Positions 34,303-46,215 of a stretch of 64,000 nucleotides of DNA are shown piece after piece; the first letter of the stretch is position 1, and each line of letters begins with the position of its first letter. Origin of the DNA: Mycoplasmopsis lipofaciens ATCC 35015 (GTDB taxonomy: Bacteria > Bacillota_I > Bacilli_A > Mycoplasmatales > Metamycoplasmataceae); the NCBI RefSeq assembly GCF_000686585.1, contig NZ_JMKY01000001.1, positions 1-64,000 on the forward strand, in the 5' to 3' direction. The notes beneath the pieces were generated by a model. It was not told the origin of the DNA. It searched no databases and saw nothing but the letters and a program-made list of their open reading frames with translations. The position numbers were made by a program, and so were the translations under genes.

Positions 34303-35493
34303 ATGGCAAAATTTAAAAGAATATTTATGATTGTAACAGACGGTTTAGGCATAGGTCCTGACAAAGATCAAAAAACATTTGGTGATAAAGGTGCAAATAC
34401 CATTTTGTCAGCTTCAAAATCCGCAATGTTTTTTATAGATACATGAAAAAAAATGGGAATTGGAAATATTACAACTTTAGAGGGTAATTATCATGTAAAA
34501 AAACCATTGGCTTACATGGCTAGAATACAAGAAGTATCAAATGCGAAAGATACATTGGCGGGTCATTGAGAAATGATGGGTATTAAAACAAATGTACCTT
34601 TTCCAACTTTTTTTGAAAATGGCTTTCCTGATGATTTGATTCAAGAATTAGAAAAAGCATTTGATGGAAGAAAAATAATTGGAAATAAAGCTTCGTCAGG
34701 AACAGAAATAATCGACGAATTAGCAATGGAACAAAAAAACAATGGTTCTATAATTGTTTATACATCAATGGATTCAGTTTTACAAATTGCAGCTCATGAG
34801 GAATGAATTGGATTAGATAATTTGTATCGTTATGGGGAAGCGGCAAGAAAAATATGTTCATCTAGACCTGAATGAAATGTTGGAAGAATAATTGTTAGAC
34901 CTTTTGTCGGTTTAGAGGTCGGCAAATTTACTAGAACATTTAATAGACATGATTATGCTAATAAACCTAGAGAAATGATTCTAAATGAATTACAAAAAAA
35001 GGGCGTTGAAGTTATAGGTATTGGTAAAATTAATGATATTTTTGTGGGCCAAGGTATTTCGAGATCTATTCATTCTGATGGAGATGCTCATGCAATGGAT
35101 TTAACAATTGAATTAGCAGCTCAAAATTCAGAAAATCAATTTATTTTTACCAATTTAGTTCAATTTGATTCACATTATGGACATAGAAGAGATGTTAATG
35201 GGTATGCAAATAACATTGCATTATTAGACTCTAAATTAGCTAAATTAGTAAGACTTTTAAAAGAAGATGATTTATTAATTATGACAAGTGATCATGGTAA
35301 CGACCCACTTTATCCAGGGTTTAATCATACAAGAGAACTTTTACCATTAACAATTTATTCTAAATTATTTAAAGATCCTAAAGTATTGGATGATGTTAAT
35401 GGATTAGGAACAACAGGAAATATTGTTGCGAAAAATTTTGGTGTTGATATTGTTACAGAGACTGGAGAAGATATATTTTCTAAACTAAAATAA
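34303..35493 (+). CDS. deoB: Phosphopentomutase
   Basis: Converts ribose- or deoxyribose-1-phosphate to the 5-phosphate in nucleoside salvage. 396 residues, normal length. Metalloenzyme motifs are clear: [10 protein letters not shown] at the N terminus (Asp near 13), DTLAGHWEMMG, the D/H cluster SDHGNDP and FNHTREL near the C terminus. Five TGA codons encode Trp. AAGGAG lies before the ATG. A strong bidirectional terminator follows. Confidence 0.95.
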
Positions 35494-35502
35494 TTTATAA
35501 TA

Positions 35503-35541
35503 TAAAAAAGTTTACATCGAACAAAATGTAAACTTTTTTAT
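35503..35541. terminator. Bidirectional terminator after deoB
   Basis: AAAAAAGTTTACAT pairs with ATGTAAACTTTTTT around an 8-nt loop. It is symmetrical enough to end deoB and the minus-strand pseudogene. Confidence 0.85.
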
Positions 35542-35670
35542 ATTAATTATATTCCCAAATACACAAGTATTTTAAATTTTTACATTGTATGTTTCAATTA
35601 AAAAAATTAAAACTTTTCTAATTTAATTAGAAACAAATAAATAAAAACATAAAATTTTATAAATGATAAT

Positions 35671-36144
35671 TTAAATTTTGTGTTCTTTTTTAGTTTTTGT
35701 ATTGATAAACAATCATTTATCAGCTTTGTAAAAAGCTAAAATAGATATACCATTTAATTGATTTATGTGTTTTAAATTAGCAAATTTATTGTTTGATTTA
35801 ACTTGAATGAATTATTTTTGATTATCTTTTAACGCAATTAGATCAATGTCAAGAACCGCATCCTTCACCAAGTCTGTTGTATATACAATAAAATTTTTAG
35901 CTTCCAAATATTGTTTGAATTTATGTTCTTTTCTAAAATTGATAAAACCATAATAAAAAAGAATTTGATAAAGTCTACTAAAGTTATCTTTGGTATGCAT
36001 TTTATTACGTGTTTAAAATGCCCCTAATTTCGAACAAAATTCTTTTTGACATATATCTTGTCATTGTTTGAAAGAAACAAGTTTAAAACGCCATAAGAGT
36101 GCTTTTAAATCTATATTTAAGTCTTGATAAGTCGGGATTTTCAT
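35671..36144 (-). pseudogene. PD-(D/E)XK nuclease-like gene with two in-frame stops
   Basis: One continuous frame of 157 codons on the minus strand from an ATG at 36144 to a TAA at 35671. It is broken only by TAA codons at 36013-36015 and 35812-35814. Across the breaks the protein makes sense: an N-terminal helical part (WRFKLVSFKQWQDIC), a YGFINFRKEHKF segment, then VLDIDLIALKDNQ followed by FIQVKSNN. The D-x-D-x(n)-x-Q-x-K pattern is that of PD-(D/E)XK nucleases. A TATAAT box (36151-36156 on the opposite strand) lies 6 nt before the ATG. No specific family is recognised; a resolvase or restriction-type role is a guess. Confidence 0.65.
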
Positions 36145-36160
36145 AACTATATTATAAAAT

Positions 36161-36187
36161 AAAAAAAGTGTAGCCATAAGACTACAC
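36161..36187 (-). terminator. Intrinsic terminator of the putative RNA
   Basis: On the minus strand GTGTAG-TCTTATGG-CTACAC is followed by seven T. It would end any minus-strand transcript coming from the repeat-rich region at 36190-36540. Confidence 0.75.
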
Positions 36188-36535
36188 CGGGAAAGCAGTT
36201 CAGCTCTTCTCGTGAACTTGCATATTTAATTCCACATATTAATTATAATATATTCCCGAACTAATTTAAGCATTTGGGTTCGTTATTGAAAGAGTTCATA
36301 AGGAATAATATTAATCATACTTGACGAACTATGTAAATATGAAGTCATAATCTAAAGGACTTAATAATACTAACATTTTATATACTATGTCTTAAAAGAC
36401 ATGTATAAAAATATGTTGTTTGTTAAGTCAGAAGGAATAGTTTAAAATATAAACATAGTTCGTCAATTTGTTAAGTTTAAGATTGAGGAATATATGGAAG
36501 TAACGAACCAAAATATAAAAGTCATTAAGTTTAAT
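36188..36535 (-). ncRNA. Putative structured RNA, unidentified
   Basis: A 350-nt non-coding segment with nested complementarity. GGTTCGTTA at 36277-36285 pairs with 36501-36509. TTGACGAACTATGT at 36321-36334 pairs perfectly with 36453-36466. Inside is a long hairpin (about 36359-36428) whose tip is ATGTCTT / AAGACAT. A separate hairpin lies at 36190-36232. The strand is inferred from the minus-strand terminator at 36161-36187 and from TATTAT (about 36532) and TATAAT (about 36243) boxes. I looked for the hallmarks of RNase P RNA, tmRNA, 4.5S RNA and tRNA-like ends and did not find them. It may instead be a palindromic mobile remnant. The boundaries are approximate. Confidence 0.45.
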
Positions 36536-36571
36536 AATACAGAAAAGTTTTAATGATTTATGATTTACAAA

Positions 36572-36606
36572 ATAAAAAAATATATTCCCGATTTTCGGGA
36601 ATATAT
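36572..36606 (-). terminator. Terminator of the rarA-glyA operon
   Basis: Perfect stem TATATTCCCGA / TCGGGAATATA with a TTT loop; on the minus strand it is followed by TTTTTTT, directly after the glyA stop. Confidence 0.9.
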
Positions 36607-36607
36607 A

Positions 36608-37876
36608 TTAATTATATTGAGTAATAATTGGAAATTCTTTTGTTAATTTTAATATTTCTTTTTTTATCAATTTAACTTTTTGAGAGTATATTTCGTCATT
36701 TTGTAAAATTAAATGATGATTTAATAAAATTTCATGAATTATACTTGCTAATTCTTCTCATTTTGTAAAATTACGAGATGTCATAGCAGCAGTTCCCAAT
36801 CTAATGCCTGATGCAATCATAGGACTTTGAGAATCAAAAGGAATAGTATTTTTATTTACTGTTATATTAAATTCACCTAATAATTTTTCAGCTTCTTTTC
36901 CTGTGATTCCATAACTATCATATACATTGATTGTAAATAAGTGATTATCAGTTCCATTCGAAACAATTTTTACACCTTTATTTAAAAAATATTGAGAGAA
37001 TATTTTAGCATTTTTAACAATATTTTTTCCATATTGAATAAATGAAGGTTTAAGGGCTTCGCCAAATGCAACTGCCTTACCTGCAATAGCATGGAATAAC
37101 GGACCGCCTTGATAACCTGGGAAAACTCATCTATTCATTTTTTTTGCAATTTCTTCATTATTAGTCATAATTATTGCGCCTCTTGCTCCTCTAAGAGTTT
37201 TATGTGTTGTTGATGTAACAATATCTGCATAATCTACAGGAGAAGGATGAACCCCTGCAACAATTAAACCTGCTATATGAGCAATATCTACCATTAGTTT
37301 AGCACCGCAACTATCAGCTATTTCTCTAAATTTTTTAAAATCTATTAATCTAGGATAAGCAGAATACCCACAAATGATTACTTGCGGTTTTTCCTTAATT
37401 GCAAATTTTTTAATTTCTTCATAATCTAAATATCCATTTTTATCAACGTCATACGAAACACTATTGTAAAAAATACCACTAAAGCTTATTTTATAACCAT
37501 GTGTTAAATGGCCACCAGAGGCTAGTGATAAACCCATTATTTTATCACCTGGTTTGGCTATACTTGCTAAAGCCGCAGCATTTGCAACTGAGCCAGAATA
37601 GGGCTGAACATTTGCGTATTTAACTTTAAATAATTTTTTTAATCTATTTATTGCCAATGATTCGACAATATCTACATTTTCACAGCCACCATAATATCTT
37701 TGTCCTGGGTAACCTTCTCCATATTTATTGGTTAAAGTACTTCCAACAGCTTTAAGAACATCATTACTAACATAATTTTCACTTGCAATTAATTCGATAT
37801 GTTGTTCTTGACGTTTAGTTTCATTGTTTATGGCTTTTTCTATTTCTTTATCTGCTAATTTAATTCTCTTATACAT
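36608..37876 (-). CDS. glyA: Serine hydroxymethyltransferase
   Basis: PLP enzyme that converts serine and tetrahydrofolate to glycine and methylene-tetrahydrofolate. 422 residues, normal. The substrate loop [17 protein letters not shown] is near 50-66 and the PLP-lysine block [13 protein letters not shown] is near 224-236. Trp-TGA codons carry the frame past 37127 to the TAA at 36608. The start lies 12 nt after pheT, so it is the last gene of the rarA-pheS-ung-pheT-glyA operon. Confidence 0.96.
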
Positions 37877-37888
37877 GTTTTACCTTCT

Positions 37889-40063
37889 TTATTTATTAAA
37901 AATCTTATTGATTTTTTCAATTTCATTATTTTCACCAGTTATTCTCAAGGTGATATTATTTTTATTATTGTGTTGAAATTCATCAATTTGATTAATTTCA
38001 TAAATTTTTGCAATTTCTTTAATTTCAGTTATTTTTGAACCAATGTTGTCTTTTTCATTCAATTCAAATGTTAAATCAATATATTTTAATTGTTTTGAAT
38101 CATATTCTTGAAATTCCTTTAAAGGGGTTGAATTAATATCATAAAATTCAGCTACCAAAACATTTAAATTACTATATTTAGGATGTAATTTTCCTATTCA
38201 TCCTATAAAAGTTTCATTATGATAAATTTTAGCAGATACATTAGGATGAATAAATTTATTGTCTTTAAATGGTATGAATTTTAAATTTTCTACTTTTAAA
38301 AAATTCAAAACATCTTGTTTTAATTGATAAAAATTTTTAGTATTTGTTAACAATCCATAAACAAATTTATTGTTGTTTATCATACCGTATTCGAATAAAT
38401 TTAAGTTATTAATTTTTCTTTTTAAATTATAATCAGCAACTTCAATAATTGATGTTATTATAGAATTTCTTATTTCTTCTCTTTCTTTTGAAACAAATGT
38501 TTTTAGTTTAATGTTTTTATTAAAATTAAATGGATCTAATTTATTATTTTCTGAATTGGTTAAAGTAAAAGTTCTTACTTCTTTATATCCCATAGATTGT
38601 ATTAAATCTTTATTTATATTTCTATAATCTACTTTGTATGGACTTAATAAAGTTTCAACAGGCTTAAAGTTTGAATAACCGTAAAATCTAAAATATTCTT
38701 CAATAATGTCTTCAAAGTTTTCAATATCTTGTCTGTAATTTGGAGCAATAACTCTATTTTTGTCAAATTTAAATCCAATTGACTTCAAAGCATTTTCAAC
38801 ATCATTGAATTTTTTTAAATCTTTTAAATCACAATTTGCATAGGTTGCTAATTTTCTTCTATTTTGTAATATTGAATTTCCTTTTTTACTTTTAGGCAAG
38901 TTTATAAATTGACTAAATAATTGACCTTCTTGATTTAATCTGAATTGTATATATTTCATGCCCAATATTAACATTTCAATGTTTATTTTTTTTCCGCCTT
39001 GAATAGATGAGATTGAATCAATTTTTATTTGCTTAGCAGCCTCACGAATTTTCTTGTTATCAAAACAACCTATTTCAAAAACAACATTTTTTGTTTTGTC
39101 CGTTACACACGAATTTTCACAACCCATAACACATGCCAACGAAATTACTTTATTTTCATCTTGAATTGCTAAAACTTTATCAAGTTTAACTTGTTTGTTA
39201 CCTAATATTTCGATATCACCTGAAAATGTAGAGCAAGTTAGTTTATTACCTATTTTAGTCGAATCATATACATGTGACGGAGCACCCGTTAACAAAATAG
39301 TCATATTTGTTAAATTAATTGCTCAATTATTTTTAGCTTCAATTGAATGTTTTGCTAAAAACAGCATATCTTTTAGTGGAGAAATTGTATTTTTCAATTT
39401 AGCTTCTATTAATGATAAGGCATTAGCTTCATTTGTTTTTACTTTTATTTTACTTTTTATTTTTGGCGAAAGGGTTTTATTTGTTTCAAATCATTTGAAT
39501 TCTGTTTTATAGTATGCAGCAAGTTCTCTTGCTAGGACATAATATGAATTTGTATCGCTTCTATTTGCTGGTGTTGTTATATCGATAATATAATCGTTTA
39601 ATTCAAAATAATCAATTGGATCTAAATTCAAATGAATATTTTCATTTAGCATAATTAAATCATCTTTATTAAATGGCAATTTGGAAGAATCAAATCCTAA
39701 TTCTGAAAAACCGGATAGCATTCCTTGTGAATTAATTCCTGCCATTTCTTTAGATCCAAAAACAATATTACCTTTTTGTGCTCCTTCAACAAAAGCAACT
39801 GTTACACAGCCTTTTTTAGCATTTTGTGCTACTGTTTGGATAGTAATTTCTCCAGTATTAGTCAATAACTTAACAACATTTAAATTTTTTGAATTTGTAT
39901 TCTTATAAACATCTAAAACTTTTGCAAATTTAATACCTTTTACATCACTAAAAGGTGTAATACTTTCAACTTCATATCCTAAATTATTTATTGCCTTTTC
40001 AATAGAAATATCTAAAACTTTATTTGGTAAAAATTTGTTTAATTCTTTTAATGTAATAATCAT
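37889..40063 (-). CDS. pheT: Phenylalanyl-tRNA synthetase beta subunit
   Basis: 724 residues; bacterial PheT is usually about 790-800. The N terminus ([13 protein letters not shown]) and an N-terminal tRNA-binding-type domain (VAQNAKKG, VAFVEGA) are followed by the B3/B4 region with TILLTGAPSHVYDS, the B5 block and the class II-like core. It ends with a recognisable anticodon-binding (FDX-ACB) domain (KYIDLTFELNEKDN to INKIF). The shortening is spread out rather than a loss of the end. Mycoplasma PheRS enzymes are known to have degraded editing sites; whether this one edits cannot be judged by eye. The start shares one base with the ung stop. Confidence 0.94.
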
Positions 40064-40735
40064 TATTGCTCCTTTTTTATATCAAAGTTAATTTGGTTAT
40101 TTGTTTTTAGTAAAGCATTTACTCTAATAAAAAACTTTGAATCTTTAAAACTGTTTTCGGTTTTTGAATATGATAGTGGCGAAGGATGACTTGTTCTAAT
40201 TATTAAGCGTTCATCAACATTCATATCATTAATAATAGGTTTTAAAAAATTAAATGCTTGATTTCCTCATATTCCAAATATTACATTAGTATTTTTTTCT
40301 AGTATAAACCTAATGCAATTTTCAATAAAAATATTTCAACCTAAATTTTTATGACTATTTGGTTTTTTATGTTCAACAGTTAGAGCAGTATTTAACAATA
40401 ATACTCCTTGTTTAGCTCAAGATTTTAAACTAAATGTTTCAATTTTTGAATCTGGATAGTCTTTTTTTAATTCTTTTATAATATTTATTAAGCTTCTTGG
40501 TGGTTTTGTGTCATTTGTGCTAAAAGCCATACCATCAGCCTGATTTGGTAAGAAATATGGATCTTGTCCGAGAATAATCAATTTAATTTCTTCTACTTCA
40601 CAATAATCCAAAAATGTAAATATATTTTCTTTTTTAGGATAATAAATAATATTTTGTTCATCTAATTTTTTTAAATATTGTTGAATATTAATAAAATAAT
40701 CTTTTTTGCTCTCATTATTAAAAAAACTAATAAAA

Positions 40736-40746
<11 letters not shown>
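40063..40746 (-). CDS. ung: Uracil-DNA glycosylase
   Basis: Removes uracil from DNA to start base-excision repair. 227 residues, normal. Catalytic water-activating motif GQDPY at 60-64; NTALTVE in the middle; DNA-intercalation motif HPSPLS near 185. Four TGA codons encode Trp. It lies between pheS and pheT, overlapping pheS by 11 nt and touching pheT by 1 nt, an unusual place for a repair gene and a sign of tight translational coupling. Confidence 0.95.
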
Positions 40747-41695
<949 letters not shown>

Positions 41696-41696
41696 G

Positions 41697-42908
41697 TTAT
41701 TTTTCCTTTCATTTTTTAATCATTTCATAATATTCAGAAATTTTATTATTATCTGTTTTGTTTGGGCAAAATAATTTAATATCTTTTAATTTTTTTGGTA
41801 AATATTCTTGTTTTACATAGTGATTATTATAATCATGAGGATATTTATAATCAATTCCATAGTCTAATTTAGATGCCGATTTATAATGAGCATCTTTTAA
41901 ATGATTTGGAATATCATATATTTGTCCACTATTTATTAAATTTTGAGTTTGTTTCATTGATTTATACACTGAATTACTTTTAGGAGCTAATGCAACTGAA
42001 ATTATTATGTAATATATTGGTAAATTTGCTTCAGGAAACCCTAATCTTTCAACAGCTTGAAATGCTGCTTCAATTCGAATTGGTAAATTAATGTCTGCCA
42101 ATCCTACATCTTCATATGCCGCGGCATTTAAACGTCTAAATAATCCTAGATAATCGCCCGTTTTTAATATAAGTTCACCATAATATAGTGCTGCATGAAC
42201 ATCACTCCCACGCAATGATTTGTGAAACGCAGATAAATTATTGTAATGACTAGAAGAATTCATATCACTATAGAAATTTATATTAGGTATTATTTTTTTT
42301 AAATCTAATTTGGTTATTTTTTCTTCCGTTTTTAATAACGAAAGCATTTGTAAGTTATTTAAGCAGGATCTATAATCTCCACTAGAAAATCGTATTAATT
42401 CTAAAAGAACATCATCATCTATTTTTAATTTAAAAAGATTTTTATTTATATTCTCTTTAATTCCCTTAAGAATTTCATCCTCTGTAAGTTTGTTGAATTG
42501 AAGTATTTGCATTCTGCTTCTTAATGCAGGATTAACTCTAAAGTAGGGGTTTTCGGTGGTTGTAGCATAAATTATTATTTTGTCATATTCTAGGTAAGAG
42601 AGCAAAATATCTTGTTTATCTTTATTTAATCTATGTATTTCATCGATAATAATAATTTGATTTTCATCGAGTTTTTTCATTAGATCTTTTTTGTTATCAA
42701 CTGCTGGATTTAATATAGAATATGAAAGATTTAACTCGTTTGCTAGGCAAATAGCTGTTGAGGTTTTACCTATACCTGGTTCTCCAAAGAAAATAAAACT
42801 ATTTGTCATTCTTTTTTTAACAACTTCTGAAAGTATTTTTTTAATATGTTCTTGCCCAACAATTTGTTGTAATTTTTTTGGCCTAAGTTCGTTAGCTAAA
42901 TTTTTCAT
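41697..42908 (-). CDS. rarA: Replication-associated recombination ATPase RarA (MgsA)
   Basis: A 403-residue AAA+ clamp-loader-like ATPase acting at stalled forks. Walker A GEPGIGKTS is at 42-50, Walker B IIIIDEIHR is near 86-94, sensor 1 is ATTTENP, and an arginine-finger region PALRSRM follows. The C-terminal tetramerisation part has HKSLRGSDVHAALYY and RRLNAAAYEDVGLAD, diagnostic of the RarA family. A TGA close to the end is read as Trp and the real stop is at 41697. It heads the five-gene operon. Confidence 0.95.
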
Positions 42909-42979
42909 AACGTATCTAATTTTATTCTAAAAAGCAATAAAATTTTTTATTTTTTATATAAATTTTAAAAATTCCCAAA

Positions 42980-43010
42980 ATTAAAAAACTGCATTTTAGC
43001 AGTTTTTTAA
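42980..43010. terminator. Bidirectional terminator upstream of rarA
   Basis: AAAAAACTGC / GCAGTTTTTT stem with an ATTTTA loop. It ends the minus-strand membrane-protein genes before rarA. Confidence 0.85.
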
Positions 43011-43011
43011 T

Positions 43012-43404
43012 TTAATTAATTAAATACAGTAATTCTGAAGAATCTGAGATTGAAATTGATAGAGGTTTTTCTTTTGAAATTTCTACTTTTTTTAATAGGT
43101 TTAATTTGTTGTATTTAAATAGAAATAAAAAATATAAGTATGGTAATAATTTTGATTTAAATGATTTTTTTATACCTATTAAAATATAAATTAAAAACAA
43201 AATAAAGAAATATGTGTAAAATGCAAAACAACAAGTTGGAATTATTATTTCTTTATAGTCAAAATATGAAATTAAAAATAAAAGTAGAAATATAAAATAT
43301 GCAAGAAAACCTACACCGAAAATTACTAATAGTAATATAAATATTGGTGCTTTTACTCTTATTTTAACTTTTTTAAAATAATTTGATATTTGTAGATTGT
43401 TCAT
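43012..43404 (-). CDS. Small membrane protein, unknown function
   Basis: A 130-residue protein with two strong hydrophobic stretches (about 20-48 and 55-80) and a polar C terminus ending SSELLYLIN. Not recognised. The ATG at 43404 follows AAAAAGGAATC and is preferred over an in-frame ATG eight codons upstream. Its first ten codons overlap, in another frame, the end of the 32-residue frame at 43373-43471, suggesting coupled translation. The last gene before the terminator at 42980. Confidence 0.6.
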   Translation of the reverse strand: MNNLQISNYFKKVKIRVKAPIFILLLVIFGVGFLAYFIFLLLFLISYFDYKEIIIPTCCFAFYTYFFILFLIYILIGIKKSFKSKLLPYLYFLFLFKYNKLNLLKKVEISKEKPLSISISDSSELLYLIN

Positions 43405-43471
43405 ATGATTCCTTTTTTTGTAATTCATTTGTAAACATTGATGCTAATTTAAACTTTTCACTATATGACAT
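43373..43471 (-). CDS. Small ORF overlapping membrane-protein start
   Basis: A 32-codon frame MSYSEKFKLASMFTNELQKK... starting 3 nt after the stop of the upstream membrane protein and ending inside the next one. The peptide is charged and soluble-looking. It could be a coupling peptide that brings ribosomes to the downstream start, or non-coding. Confidence 0.4.
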   Translation of the reverse strand: MSYSEKFKLASMFTNELQKKESYEQSTNIKLF

Positions 43472-43474
43472 AAT

Positions 43475-43819
43475 TTAATTTTTCAATATTTTTTTGCGAT
43501 AAAAATAACTAAAGTTTAATATTGTATAAATTTTTATTATTTTTTTTGAAATTTCCCAAATATCTTTTTTTAAAATTTTATACAGTATAAATTCTGATAT
43601 TAGCCTTCAACCAAAAATAATAACTAAACTTCCAAATAACAAAAGGAATCAAGGTTCGAAAGGAAATTTATTAAGTATTTGAAGGATAGAACCAGCAAAA
43701 AATATATATGAAAACACTGATAAAAAATATATATAAAAAATGATTCTCAATATGTTTCATGTTTTTTTGTGTTTTATTTTTAATAAGCAAACATATTCAT
43801 AAATATTTTTAACTTCCAT
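43475..43819 (-). CDS. Small membrane protein, unknown function
   Basis: A 114-residue frame that is broken under the standard code but complete when three TGA codons are read as Trp. Two membrane segments (about 24-45 and 56-76) are followed by a very basic C terminus (KKDIWEISKKIIKIY, YRKKILKN). GGGAGG precedes the ATG. No known family. It leads a minus-strand group of small genes whose promoter is probably TATAAT on the minus strand at 43969-43974; 43820-43960 holds an open but startless frame (ending IREVTNGS) and nothing else I can support. Confidence 0.65.
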
Positions 43820-43986
43820 TAGTAACCTCCCTAATCATATTCACCTTCTTCTTATTCAAGTATTCACTACGAGCATTTTTTCGTTGTTTTAATATAATAT
43901 TTTCCAGATAATGAAGTGATTCCTTTTTTCTCCTTTATATATGAGTAATAAAAGTTTCTTGTACTTAAATTATATTATTTTTCACA

Positions 43987-44087
43987 TTTTTTTATTTTAT
44001 ATTGCAAGAAAAATTCATAGTGTCAAGCGCAAATCAAAATTGAGAACTTTTATAATTTTTTTATTTTATATTGCAAGAAAAATTCAT
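43987..44087. mobile_element. IS scar: solo IS end between 32-bp direct repeats
   Basis: Identical 32-bp copies at 43987-44018 and 44056-44087 (TTTTTTTATTTTATATTGCA..., ending AATTCAT) flank TGTCAAGCGCAAATCAAAAT... at 44021-44053. That inner piece matches the left end of the insertion element at 62228-63882 (TGTAAAGCGCAAAACAAAAT). This looks like a long target-site duplication with almost all of the element deleted. Confidence 0.75.
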
Positions 44088-44097
44088 GGTAAAAATA

Positions 44098-44140
44098 AAA
44101 AAACCATGTATGTAATAAACAAACACGGTTTTTTTATTTT
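44098..44140 (-). terminator. Terminator of dnaK
   Basis: AAAAACCATGT pairs with ACACGGTTTTT (one mismatch) with a 13-nt loop; T run on the minus strand right after the dnaK stop. Confidence 0.8.
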
Positions 44141-44142
44141 TG

Positions 44143-45963
<1,821 letters not shown>

Positions 45964-45975
45964 TTAGCACTATTT

Positions 45976-46002
45976 TTGGCACTCAGTATAAAAAAGTGCT
46001 AA
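45976..46002 (-). promoter_or_regulatory. CIRCE operator of dnaK
   Basis: In transcript sense TTAGCACTT, 9-nt spacer, GAGTGCCAA, with one mismatch pair in the outer arm. The spacer contains TATACT, a likely -10 box, so HrcA would cover the promoter. A further half site (TTAGCACT, 45964-45971 on the plus strand) lies just downstream. Confidence 0.9.
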
Positions 46003-46053
46003 TTTTTTTTGTTTTTTAAAAACATGATTTATAATAGTAAAGCAACCCTAGAT

Positions 46054-46127
46054 GCAAATGTAATTTAATGGCAAAATTCCAGCTTGCCATGCTGGTAATG
46101 GGGGTTCGATTCCCCTCATTTGCTCCA
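46054..46127 (+). tRNA. tRNA-Gly (GCC)
   Basis: Anticodon GCC in the loop TTGCCAT, acceptor GCAAATG paired to CATTTGC, CCA encoded. Own -10 box TATAAT at 46030-46035. Confidence 0.94.
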
Positions 46128-46143
46128 TTTGATTAAATTCACC

Positions 46144-46170
46144 AAAATAGCGATTGACGCTATTTTTTTA
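46144..46170 (+). terminator. Terminator after tRNA-Gly
   Basis: AAAATAGCG / CGCTATTTT stem with a 5-nt loop and T run. Confidence 0.85.
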
Positions 46171-46215
46171 GTTTTTTGTTGTAAAATTATGTAAATTTGA
46201 ATTTAGGAGTTATAT

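Noticed and set aside
36161-36600. RNase P RNA, tmRNA or 4.5S RNA in the repeat-rich intergenic region
   Set aside because: The conserved GAGGAAAGTCC of RNase P, a tRNA-like T arm with CCA for tmRNA, and the CCGGAAGGAAGCAG type loop of 4.5S RNA were not found on either strand.
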